From NCBI RefSeq assembly GCF_014696875.1, contig NZ_JACJQV010000189.1, forward strand, positions 1 to 55,387: a stretch of DNA of 55,387 nt, written 5' to 3'. Positions 46,736 through 55,274 of the stretch are shown here, one piece after another. The notes under the pieces were generated by a model, which did not search any database, was not told the DNA's origin, and was given only the letters and a program-made list of their open reading frames with translations. Position numbers and translations under genes: made by a program. How positions within the stretch are numbered: position 1 is the stretch's first letter; each line of letters begins with the position of its first letter. This stretch comes from Microcystis wesenbergii FACHB-1317 (GTDB lineage Bacteria > Cyanobacteriota > Cyanobacteriia > Cyanobacteriales > Microcystaceae).

Positions 46736-47056
46736 ATGAACAAGCTTATAGAAATTCGGTGTCCCAACTGTGGCAGCGTAGCTCAAAGGCTCTTGAGCGA
46801 TCGCCTACCCGCAGGATATAAGTGTCCAGCCCGGCAGGTTGCTCAGACGGAATGCCCAGTGTGTGATTATTTCATCGCCATGTGTTGGCAAAATGGCGCT
46901 GTGCTGGAGGCCTATGCTCCAGGCATTCAGGGGAACACAGCTGCGGCCATGCCGTCCCAGCCTAAACCAGCGATCGCCCATTGGTCTTTGTCATCTGTGT
47001 TCAAAGTGGCACTCAGCCCACAAGAGTCTAGGAAATTGCTATCGGGGCAACCCTAG
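46736..47056 (+). CDS. Small zinc-ribbon-like protein
   Basis: From ATG 46736 (106 residues; GAGG is 7 nt upstream, which favours this over ATG 46730). It has a zinc-ribbon-like pair of CxxC knuckles, CPNC (C9, C12) and CPVC (C40, C43), with further Cys at 30 and 50. The second half is Ala/Gln/Pro-rich and disordered. Family unknown to me. Its position between thioredoxin and CBS-CP12 suggests a redox- or metal-linked accessory role. Confidence 0.75.
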   Translation: MNKLIEIRCPNCGSVAQRLLSDRLPAGYKCPARQVAQTECPVCDYFIAMCWQNGAVLEAYAPGIQGNTAAAMPSQPKPAIAHWSLSSVFKVALSPQESRKLLSGQP

Positions 47057-47107
47057 TCAACTTTTGCGTTTATACCGGTCCTTTCATTTAACCAAACCAA
47101 ACCATAT

Positions 47108-47725
47108 ATGCTACAAGCTCAAGAAATTATGACTCAAAACGTTGTCACCATTCGTGGTTCGGCAACGGTTGCCGATGCCGTGAAATTGATGAAAGAAAAA
47201 AAACTGCGGGGTTTGATTGTCGAACCGCGCCATGAACAGGACCCCTATGGAATTGTCACCGAAACCGACATCGTTTACAAAGTGGCGGCCTTTGGCCACG
47301 ATCCTAAAACTATGCGGGTCTATGAAATTATGGCCAAGCCCTGTGTGGTTGTCAATCCCGAACTGGGGGTGGAATATGTGGCCCGGTTATTTGCTCAAAC
47401 CCGCATTCGCCGCGCCCCAGTGATTCAGGGTAAAACTTTGCTGGGCATTATTTCTGTGAGTGATATTCTCTTCAAGAGCGATTTTGTCGAAAAGCCGAAG
47501 CGGTTGTTCATTGAAGATGAAATTGAAGCGGCTCGCGAAGACGCGCGGGCAATTTGTGCGGCCAAGGGTGAAACCTCTCCCGATTGCGCTGCAGCCTGGG
47601 ATGTGGTGGAGGAACTCCAGGCGGAAGCCTCCCATCAACGGGCCAAAAAACAGGGGAGTAACTCATTTCAGGCTTACTGCGAAGCCAATCCCGATGCCTT
47701 AGAGTGCCGCATTTATGACGATTAA
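47108..47725 (+). CDS. CBS-CP12 fusion protein
   Basis: The 205-residue protein joins a pair of CBS domains to a complete CP12. CBS1 spans about 6-60 (IMTQNVVTI, PYGIVTETDI) and CBS2 about 72-125 (IMAKPCVVVN, GIISVSDILF). The CP12 part (137-205) keeps both disulfide pairs, C150/C160 and C191/C200, the AWDVVEEL core and the DALECRIYDD tail that binds glyceraldehyde-3-phosphate dehydrogenase. CP12 joins GAPDH and phosphoribulokinase in an inactive complex when oxidised; the CBS pair adds adenylate sensing. Such fusions are known in cyanobacteria. It is third in the thioredoxin operon. Confidence 0.94.
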   Translation: MLQAQEIMTQNVVTIRGSATVADAVKLMKEKKLRGLIVEPRHEQDPYGIVTETDIVYKVAAFGHDPKTMRVYEIMAKPCVVVNPELGVEYVARLFAQTRIRRAPVIQGKTLLGIISVSDILFKSDFVEKPKRLFIEDEIEAAREDARAICAAKGETSPDCAAAWDVVEELQAEASHQRAKKQGSNSFQAYCEANPDALECRIYDD

Positions 47726-48208
47726 ATCCTTACGGGTTTTGGGAAAATCGATCGCCTTTAGGATGAGAACATGAACTACACGCGACCCGCCTAGGGCTGA
47801 GGTCGCGGTTTCCGTCGCTTTATCATAGACGCTTGCTTAAACCCCCCATAATCAGCGTCTGGGGTGTCGGGTTTGGTAGTGATCCGATAGTAGTGGCGTA
47901 GCTCTCTTGCTTATCTAGCCTGAGTTGTGTAGAATATTTACTAATAAAAATAATTACCTGACAAATGTCAAGAATTTGCTTTTTATGATTGCTGTTTTTA
48001 TCAATATCTTCTCTTGGATCATTAAATTTTGGTTGGATTGCGATGAAGATTTAGAACATAATCTTCTGACAAAAGATTCACAAGCTTCAATATTTCGTTG
48101 TCCTAAATGTGGTTCTTTCTCAATCCTATATTCTGGCACTAACATCGGATTTTAACAGGTCAAAAGCCTTATTTTCAAAGGTTTTTACCATTATTCAGCC
48201 AGCCCTAT
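47726..48208. other. 483-bp gap without a supported gene
   Basis: Contains GATCCGATAGTAG-type unique sequence and a 76-codon frame (47925-48155) with one CPKCG motif that I do not trust as a gene. The right end (48190-48208) is a family C MITE terminus (TTATTCAGCCAGCCCTA) joined directly to IS1-derived sequence. Confidence 0.5.
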
Positions 48209-48517
48209 TTAGGAGATAGAAGCCGTAAATCAGCTAAAAAGCTCTGGAAAAGTCTCCCAGTAGTTTATCGACAATGTGCTGTTGCTTACACAGACTTTTG
48301 GGAGTCATATAAGACAGTAATTCCTCGTAAACGTCATCGGGCAGTAGGTAAAGAAACTGGTCAAACTAATCCTATTGAAAGATTAAATAATACTCTTCGA
48401 CAAAGAATTTCTAGATTGGTCAGACAGAGTCTATCGTTCTCCAAAAAAATTGATAATCATATCGGGGCTATCTGGTATTTCATACACGACTACAATGCCC
48501 AATTGGCAAGGCATTAA
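48209..48517 (+). pseudogene. IS1-family transposase remnant, C-terminal part
   Basis: The frame from 48209 to the stop at 48515 reads as the InsB-type C-terminus of an IS1 transposase: KLWKSLPVVYRQCAVAYTDF, then GKETGQTNPIERLNNTLRQR, LSFSKKIDNHIGAIWYFIHD and YNAQLARH. The DDE aspartate (TDFW) and glutamate (NPIERLNN) are present, but the N-terminal zinc-finger half is gone. It is joined on its left to a MITE end, and no right-hand IS1 end is obvious. It is dead. Confidence 0.85.
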
Positions 48518-48632
48518 GCCCCATCACTACTATCGAATCACCACCCACAGATGGTTGCTATTGTAATTCCCCTTTTGTTGACACTTCCCAGTCACCAGTA
48601 CTTACCTCATTCTGATGAAAACCGCTATACCT

Positions 48633-48782
48633 ATGAACCTACATCTTACCCGACAACAAGAGCATCTAATTCAACGGAAAGTGAAAACGGGAAAATATCA
48701 ATCTCCAGAAAATCATCCTCTCATAGATGGAGAAACTTTTGTCACTGAAATTATCCATCGTTTTCAAACCATGGGAGATTAA
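48633..48782 (+). CDS. RHH antitoxin-like fragment (ParD/CopG type)
   Basis: A 49-codon frame starts MNLHLTRQQEHLIQRKVKTG and continues KYQSPE, the N-terminal strand and helix of ParD-like ribbon-helix-helix antitoxins. The rest (HPLIDGETFVTEIIHRFQTM) does not follow the ParD pattern, so this is a chimera or a decayed fragment. No toxin gene follows. It has no clear ribosome-binding site. Confidence 0.45.
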   Translation: MNLHLTRQQEHLIQRKVKTGKYQSPENHPLIDGETFVTEIIHRFQTMGD

Positions 48783-48827
48783 TCTAAAATGGGTGGTTAT
48801 GTCATAAATATACTAGCTAGTCAGAAG

Positions 48828-49061
48828 CTGAATATAATAGGCAATTTTTCAGCTATTTACCTCGTTTACCTCGTTGCAAGGGTCTCCCTTGCAACGCATT
48901 TCCAAAGGTTCTACCTCTTGTGTAACCCATCAGGAAACGGAGGGAGATCCTCCCTTGTCTCGTTCCAAGGTAGAACCTTGGAACGAGACAAGACAAAGCA
49001 CTGATGATCATACAAAGTCGAGAAGAGCCTCTGAATATAATAGGCAATTTTTCAGCTATTT
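48828..49061. repeat. Hairpin block flanked by identical 31-bp direct repeats
   Basis: A 31-bp sequence (CTGAATATAATAGGC at its start, TTCAGCTATTT at its end) occurs at 48828-48858 and again, identical, at 49031-49061. Between them, 172 bp hold the hairpins GTTGCAAGGG-TCT-CCCTTGCAAC (about 48871-48893) and GTTCCAAGGT-AGA-ACCTTGGAAC (about 48962-48984) and a GGGAGATCCTCCC palindrome. There is no gene. Insertion with a long target duplication or replication slippage could make this structure. Confidence 0.8.
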
Positions 49062-49095
49062 TTTCTAGTTCTCAATAAAATCAAACTAATTCAAT

Positions 49096-50256
49096 ATGTC
49101 CAAAAACTCTTGGTTAATTCCCGATAATATCTATTTTATCAACCATGGTTCCTATGGTGCAACCCCTAGAATAGTCTTGGATTATCAGCAACAATTGCGG
49201 GAACGAATGGAAAGGCAACCTTTAGCATTTTTGGGGAGAGAATTAGAGGGTTTATTAGATATTGCTAGGCAAAAATTAGCGGATTTAGTGGGAGTCAATA
49301 GCGATGATTTAGTCTTTGTTCCCAATGCAACCACCGCAGTGAATGCGGTGTTAAATTCTCTCACTTTTCAGGAAAATGAGGAAATTCTGATCACCGATCA
49401 GACCTATAATGCTTGTGCTAATGCAGTTAAACATATAGCTAAAAGATGGGGATCAAAGGTAATTATCGCTAAAATTCCCTTTCCCGTCCAGTCTCCTTTA
49501 GAAATTAGTCAAGCAATTTTAGCATCTGTTTCTCCCCGGACAAAATTAGTAGTTTTAGATCATGTCACCAGTCCCACGTCCTTAATTTGGCCAATCGCAG
49601 AAATTGTGCAAGAATTAAATAATTGGGGTATTGATACTCTCATCGATGGCGCTCATGCTTTAGGTTTTTTACCCCTTAATATCGGGGCAATTAATCCCAC
49701 CTATTATACTGCTAATTGTCATAAGTGGTTATGTAGTCCCAAGGGGGCTGCTTTTCTCTATGTGCGCGGGGATAAACAGGCAATAATTCGACCTTTAACT
49801 ATTAGCCATGGGGCTAATTCTCCTCGACAAGATCGCTCCCGTTTTCAGTTAGAATTTGCTTGGATGGGAACCGATGATCCCAGCGCTTATTTATCAGTGC
49901 CAAAAGCGATCGAGTTTTTAAATTCTCTCTCTATTGATGGTTTACTGGGTCTGATGGCGAGGAATCGTAATTTGGTTTTAAAAGCCAGAAATTTGCTTTG
50001 TCGCGCCTTGCGGGTCAATTATCCCTGTCCAGAATCAATGATTGGATCGATGTCCTCAATTCTAATTCCTAATTATGCTTGGGCAGCCGAAGATTTATCT
50101 AGGCAACTCTGGGAAAAATATCAGATTGAAGTGCCGATAATTGCTTGGGGAGAAGCATCATTGATTGTGAGAATTTCTGCTCACTACTATAATTCGATCG
50201 AGCAGTATGAATATTTAACTGAGGTTTTAAATTACTTGCTATTTGGGCAAAGATAA
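49096..50256 (+). CDS. Class V aminotransferase (isopenicillin-N-epimerase/Csd-like)
   Basis: The 386-residue PLP enzyme starts YFINHGSYGATPRIVLDYQQ, as in isopenicillin N epimerase relatives. It has the PLP-phosphate and ring residues VPNATTAVNAV, LVVLDHVTSPT and LIDGAHALG, and the Schiff-base Lys in TANCHKWLCSPKG. Family members include cysteine desulfurases, epimerases and lyases; the closest group cannot be fixed by sequence alone. There is no adjacent partner. Confidence 0.9.
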   Translation: MSKNSWLIPDNIYFINHGSYGATPRIVLDYQQQLRERMERQPLAFLGRELEGLLDIARQKLADLVGVNSDDLVFVPNATTAVNAVLNSLTFQENEEILITDQTYNACANAVKHIAKRWGSKVIIAKIPFPVQSPLEISQAILASVSPRTKLVVLDHVTSPTSLIWPIAEIVQELNNWGIDTLIDGAHALGFLPLNIGAINPTYYTANCHKWLCSPKGAAFLYVRGDKQAIIRPLTISHGANSPRQDRSRFQLEFAWMGTDDPSAYLSVPKAIEFLNSLSIDGLLGLMARNRNLVLKARNLLCRALRVNYPCPESMIGSMSSILIPNYAWAAEDLSRQLWEKYQIEVPIIAWGEASLIVRISAHYYNSIEQYEYLTEVLNYLLFGQR

Positions 50257-50384
50257 GCGGGGATCATGCCACTCCTAATAATCTTGTTTTTAAGCTATAG
50301 ATGCAAAAAATTGAGTTTTTGAGGTGTGTTTTGATCATTTTTCTGATTTTTGGAGATTTTAAGGGTTGAGAACCGATAATTTTC

Positions 50385-51161
50385 TTAAAATACTTCTTGA
50401 GTCATGGTTTCCTTGAGAATTTCTAAACCTTTTTTCACCCGACGGGAGACGGTAACGACACTAATGCCTAATTGTTCGGCGGTTTCCCGTTGAGTAAGAT
50501 CTTTAAGGAAGACAAATTCAAGAATATGACGGGTTTTGTCTTCTAATTGAGCGAGTGCCTGTTGTAAACGAATGCGATCCTCTTGACATAGTTGAAAGCT
50601 GCGATAATGGGGATCGGGAATGAGGTCTTTTAAACAGGTATTATTATCTTCATCGTTATTAACCGTCACATCGAGACTAAGAGGTTCACGGTTTTGGAAA
50701 GCCAGTTTTACCTCTTGCCATTCTTCGATCGAAATATTTAAAGCGAGGGAGATTTCCGTATCATTGGGTTGACGGTTGTGGACAGTTTGGAAATCCCGAC
50801 GCACATTTGTCGCTTGTCTGCCTAAATCTAACCAACGGCGAGGAATACGAACCGTGTAACCCTTATCCCGCAGATAGTGTTGAATTTCGCCGCGAATATA
50901 GGGAATAGCGAAAGAACTAAAGGCATTACCTTTGCTGCTGTCAAAACGCTTAATCGCCCGAATTAGTCCCATACAGCCAACCTGCACTAAATCTTCGTAA
51001 TTTTCATGGCATTGATTGACCCAATGATGAGCTTCCTTTCTGACTAATCCTAAATTTAACTCCATAATCCGATCCCGTAACTTATTATCCCCTGTTTTTT
51101 GGTATTCTTGGAACAGGGTGAGGGTTGCCATCTTAAGATTTTCTTGATTGAGGATAGACAT
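50385..51161 (-). CDS. sigF: Group 3 RNA polymerase sigma factor (SigF type)
   Basis: The 258-residue alternative sigma factor has region 2 (LVRKEAHHWVNQCHENYEDL, then VQVGCMGLIRAIKRFDSSKG and PYIRGEIQHYLRD), region 3, and region 4 with the helix-turn-helix LTQRETAEQLGISVVTVSRR. Size and motifs match the cyanobacterial SigF/SigB-like group, which in Synechocystis controls type IV pili and motility; the exact paralogue is inferred. ATG 51131 is an alternative start (MATLTLFQEY). The anti-sigma-type ATPase at 36885 is a possible partner, though it is unlinked. Confidence 0.85.
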   Translation of the reverse strand: MSILNQENLKMATLTLFQEYQKTGDNKLRDRIMELNLGLVRKEAHHWVNQCHENYEDLVQVGCMGLIRAIKRFDSSKGNAFSSFAIPYIRGEIQHYLRDKGYTVRIPRRWLDLGRQATNVRRDFQTVHNRQPNDTEISLALNISIEEWQEVKLAFQNREPLSLDVTVNNDEDNNTCLKDLIPDPHYRSFQLCQEDRIRLQQALAQLEDKTRHILEFVFLKDLTQRETAEQLGISVVTVSRRVKKGLEILKETMTQEVF

Positions 51162-51490
51162 AGTGTATTAAAGGACTTAAAAAACCATTGACTGTAAAAG
51201 ATCACTATTGCAATTAGCTTTGACCAATCCCAATATAGTCTAGATTAGAAGCGGAAAGCAATCGCAACAATGTCATTGACTCTGACTATGATACAACCTT
51301 TGTATAAAAACTTGTGTGATTTCACCCAGGGAAAGGAAGTATTTAAGACCATTTTTCTGTATTCGTAGCGGGCATCCACACCCCTATCCCACCCCCTTGG
51401 GGTTGGTGGTGCGAAAAATCAAGCATCTCTGCCATTGCTGATCATTAGCGTATAATATTACCGGGCGATCGAATAATCTCCGAAATTCAG
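51162..51490. other. 329-bp gap; leader shared with a second locus
   Basis: The first 150 bp probably hold the sigF promoter region. The last part (about 51450-51490, AATATTA..GGCGATCGAAT) is repeated before the truncated twin at 52539, so it is a duplicated upstream region. There is also a CCCCTTGGGG inverted repeat near 51399. No gene was found. Confidence 0.55.
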
Positions 51491-51772
51491 ATGAGTCAAT
51501 CCCCCGTCACTATCACCTATTCCCTAGAAACTGTTCTAACAAGAATCGAAGGCAAGTTAGACTCTTTACAGAAAGATGTCACCGATCTAAAAGTAGATAT
51601 GGCCGAGGTGAAAACCGAACTCAAGATTATTGATAGGCGATTGGAAAAAGTAGAGGGAACACAGAACGCTTTAATTAAGGATGTATCTGACCTTAAGGGA
51701 GCAAAATCGTTACGGCGACAGGGCCACCACTTTACCCACGGACAAAGGTTAATTTTTTACACAACCCCGTAG
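51491..51772 (+). CDS. Coiled-coil hypothetical protein, C-terminally altered
   Basis: Residues 1-69 (MSQSPVTITYSLETVLTRIE, then GKLDSLQKDVTDLKVDMAEV and a repeating DxL pattern) are a coiled coil of a type common in Microcystis-like genomes, where the protein normally ends in a membrane helix. From residue 70 the frame changes to GAKSLRRQGHHFTHGQ, low-quality sequence, so the C-terminus has been replaced. A further degenerate copy of the N-terminus lies at 52539. Function unknown. Confidence 0.55.
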   Translation: MSQSPVTITYSLETVLTRIEGKLDSLQKDVTDLKVDMAEVKTELKIIDRRLEKVEGTQNALIKDVSDLKGAKSLRRQGHHFTHGQRLIFYTTP

Positions 51773-51843
51773 AAATGTTAGATTTTAGGGGTGGTGATAA
51801 TTATCTATCCATCCCTCCCATTGATCGATCTAGGAGATAAGCA

Positions 51844-52047
51844 ATGAAAATGAAAGTTATCGTTCACGAGGCGGAGGAAGGTGGCTTCTGGGGGGAAGTC
51901 CCGGCGCTCCCCGGCTGTGCCACCCAAGCAGAAACTTTCGAGGAACTACTAGAGAATTTACACGAGGCGATCGAAGGTTGTCTATCCATAGATGTGGAAT
52001 CCTTGCCGAACGATCCGAAAACTCGGATTCTAGAGATAGCGATATGA
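51844..52047 (+). CDS. hicB: HicB-family antitoxin
   Basis: The 67-residue protein has the HicB partial RNase-H-like fold: MKVIVHEAEEGGFWGEVPAL, PGCATQAETFEELLENL and HEAIEGCLSID. Small HicB antitoxins neutralise the RNA-binding toxin HicA. The HicA gene directly follows and overlaps as ATGA, but is broken, so this antitoxin has lost its target here. Confidence 0.88.
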   Translation: MKMKVIVHEAEEGGFWGEVPALPGCATQAETFEELLENLHEAIEGCLSIDVESLPNDPKTRILEIAI

Positions 52048-52158
52048 AATCGATTTCCGGGAAAAAGTTCGCCAAAGTTCGCCAAAATTTTAGAGCGTCA
52101 CGGATGGGAATTATTGAGAATTCAAGGTAGCCATCACATTTACTGTATTACTCGTTAA
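52044..52158 (+). pseudogene. hicA: hicA toxin, broken by a 10-bp duplication
   Basis: The ATG overlaps the hicB stop (ATGA). After MKSISGKKFAK the frame is shifted by a tandem duplication of GTTCGCCAAA (52067-52076 and 52077-52086). Removing one copy restores the HicA reading ILERHGWELLRIQGSHHIYC, with the catalytic SHH region. A stop follows 3 codons later, so about half of a normal HicA is missing too. The toxin is inactive on two counts. Confidence 0.85.
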
Positions 52159-52166
52159 GACTGTCT

Positions 52167-52376
52167 ATGAACCATCGTCAACAATTAATTCAAGAACTCG
52201 AACAAGCACCTGATGATCTAATAGAAACCGTGTTAGATTTTTTACATCGAGTTCAGGCAACAGGCAACAGTCATCCTCTGGCCAAGTTTTCAGGCATTTT
52301 AAGCGATTCAGAGGCACAAGAACTACAACAAGCCATTAAAACAGAATGTCGTCAGGTAGATGTCAATGAGTGGTGA
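52167..52376 (+). CDS. Antitoxin-like protein beside a deleted PIN toxin
   Basis: The 69-residue protein (QQLIQELEQAPDDLIETVLD, FLHRVQATG, then a C-terminal EAQELQQAIKTECRQ) has the VapB/DUF2281-like pattern of antitoxins that pair with PIN toxins. Its last codons overlap the start of the toxin remnant (ATGAGTGG), the normal layout. The partner has lost most of its sequence. Confidence 0.6.
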   Translation: MNHRQQLIQELEQAPDDLIETVLDFLHRVQATGNSHPLAKFSGILSDSEAQELQQAIKTECRQVDVNEW

Positions 52377-52474
52377 AATGGATTGCTGCTCAATGTATAG
52401 AAAATAATTGGGTATTGGTGACAGATGATACTGATTTTAATTATGTAGATGGACTGATTTTAGAACGTTGGTAA
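52366..52474 (+). pseudogene. PIN-toxin (VapC) remnant, internal deletion
   Basis: ATGAGTGGTGAAATGG matches the usual start of a vapC overlapping its antitoxin. The sequence then jumps to a C-terminal end, AAQCIENNWVLVTDDTDFNY and VDGLILERW, in another frame. Most of the domain, including the first catalytic acids, is gone. Confidence 0.65.
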
Positions 52475-52711
52475 GGAGCGTATCACCTACAAAAACAGCC
52501 TACAATATTACTAGGCGATCGAATGTTCCCGGAAATTCATGAGTCAATCCCCCGTTACCGATTCCCTAGAAATTATCCTGACAAATATCACGGAAAAATT
52601 AGTATAGTAAATTCGTAGGTCGGGTTGAGGCAACGAAACCCGACATAAATCCTCTAAATACGGTTATTAAAAGCTGATTATCTATTGCCCCTTTTGCCTT
52701 TCCTCATAAGT

Positions 52712-52798
52712 AGGGTTTGCGGCAAAAAGTACGGGCGAAGCATTCGGATAGAAAATCTCCAGTTTCACCGATAGGTTATTGCCCGAATGCTTCGCCCC
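52712..52798. mobile_element. Partial family C MITE with GGGCGAAGC hairpin
   Basis: One end reads AGGGTTTGCGGCAAAAAG and the body is the hairpin with arms GGGCGAAGCATTCGG and complement (52733-52797), the inverted equivalent of part of the 23794-24006 element. The other end is missing. Confidence 0.7.
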
Positions 52799-52801
52799 TC
52801 T

Positions 52802-52865
52802 GAGTAACGCACAGAAAACGGGTTTCTCCGAGAAACCCGTTTTCTACTCATGTACTCATGCAAAA
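52802..52865. repeat. REP-like hairpin repeat, copy 2 (inverted)
   Basis: The hairpin 52813-52845 (15-bp arms AGAAAACGGGTTTCT, 3-nt loop) with flanks GAGTAACGCAC and ACTCATGTACTCATGC is the reverse of the copy at 38257-38320. It stands about 70 bp after the groEL stop. Confidence 0.85.
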
Positions 52866-52880
52866 AGATGTTTTTTCATC

Positions 52881-52913
52881 AAAAAAAAACTCGATCGCTT
52901 AATTGCGATCGAG
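52881..52913 (-). terminator. Intrinsic terminator of groESL
   Basis: On the minus strand CTCGATCGC (52913-52905), a 6-nt loop and GCGATCGAG (52898-52890) form a 9-bp stem, followed by nine T residues (52889-52881). It lies 22 bp after the groEL stop. Confidence 0.9.
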
Positions 52914-52935
52914 TCAAGAAAAAACAGACTAATTA

Positions 52936-54570
<1,635 letters not shown>

Positions 54571-54607
54571 TTATTCGGGCAAAATAGGGGTTTTCAAGGG
54601 TAGATGA

Positions 54608-54919
54608 TTAGGAAACGGCGGCGAGAATGTCTTTTTCGGAGAGGAGAACGAATTCTTCGCCACCAAGTTTGATATCGGTTCCGGCATATTTGGAGTAGAG
54701 AACTTTGTCACCCACACCCACTTCTACGGGGGTACGGCTACCGTCATCGTTGCGTTTGCCGGGGCCGACGGCCACGACTTCCCCGATTTGGGGTTTTTCT
54801 TTAGCGGCGTCGGGAAGGAAAATACCACCGGCGGTTTTTTCTTCGCTGGGGCTAACTTTAACGAAAACTCGATCGCCTAGGGGTTTAACAGTTGTTACGT
54901 TGATGCTGACTGCAGCCAT
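54608..54919 (-). CDS. groES: 10-kDa co-chaperonin GroES
   Basis: This is the lid of the GroEL cage. The start is ATG 54919 (103 residues) with GGAGG 7 nt upstream; a longer frame to 54973 would run through CIRCE and is not used. Motifs: [20 protein letters not shown] (residues 10-29), the mobile loop [20 protein letters not shown], and [20 protein letters not shown]. Operon with groEL. Confidence 0.97.
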   Translation of the reverse strand: MAAVSINVTTVKPLGDRVFVKVSPSEEKTAGGIFLPDAAKEKPQIGEVVAVGPGKRNDDGSRTPVEVGVGDKVLYSKYAGTDIKLGGEEFVLLSEKDILAAVS

Positions 54920-54966
54920 GGAATATCCTCCGTTTGTCTTGTATTTGGGTAAGTGCTTTTTCCAGA

Positions 54967-54993
54967 TTAGCACTCTTACCTTCCGAGTGCTAA
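54967..54993 (-). promoter_or_regulatory. CIRCE operator (HrcA site)
   Basis: A perfect consensus CIRCE, TTAGCACTC-N9-GAGTGCTAA, lies 48 bp upstream of the groES start. HrcA, the repressor that binds it, is encoded at 28911-29987. It overlaps the likely -10 box, so binding would block transcription initiation. Confidence 0.97.
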
Positions 54994-55021
54994 TTTACCG
55001 AAATAGAAGGCCCCCTGACAA
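54992..55021 (-). promoter_or_regulatory. Promoter of groESL
   Basis: On the minus strand a -35 TTGTCA (55021-55016) and a -10 TAAATT (54997-54992) are 18 bp apart. The -10 partly overlaps CIRCE. Confidence 0.55.
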
Positions 55022-55032
55022 CGGCTCGAGCG

Positions 55033-55048
55033 GTACGGGTTTCCGAAC
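55033..55048 (-). promoter_or_regulatory. K-box, light-responsive element of groESL
   Basis: Minus strand GTTCGG-AAAC-CCGTAC fits the cyanobacterial K-box GTTCGG-NNAN-CCNNAC exactly. In Synechocystis the K-box supports light-dependent induction of groESL apart from HrcA. It lies about 12 bp upstream of the predicted -35. Confidence 0.85.
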
Positions 55049-55274
55049 TATGGTGTGAAGCTATAGCAGTTATCTTAATGGTGAGGTATAAAGTTTTCGT
55101 TTTGGGAAGGCAGCAGTCAGAATATCCCTTTTCCGTCACTCTAGGGAACGGGAAAACAGAAATGACAGGGAAAAACGGATGCCAACAGAGAATTTATCAA
55201 TCGATTAAGCTGTTCGTAATTTAAATTGCTTGTTGAGATGAGGCAAGAGGCAATGGGCAACCCCCCCCCAACCC

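Larger units (their letters stand above)
52475..52935. other. 461-bp gene-free gap of duplicated and mobile sequence
   Basis: In order it holds: a copy of the 51450 upstream region and a 22-codon remnant (52539-52607, MSQSPVTDSLEIILTNITEK); a CGTAGGTCGGGTT...CCCGAC hairpin (52615-52645); a TTATTAAAAGCTGATTATC segment shared with 38230; a partial family C MITE; a REP hairpin; and the groEL terminator. Confidence 0.7.

Noticed and set aside
47925-48155. 76-codon frame with a CPKCG motif
   Set aside because: A single Cys pair, no ribosome-binding site and adjacency to IS1 and MITE debris; an IS1 N-terminal origin could not be shown.
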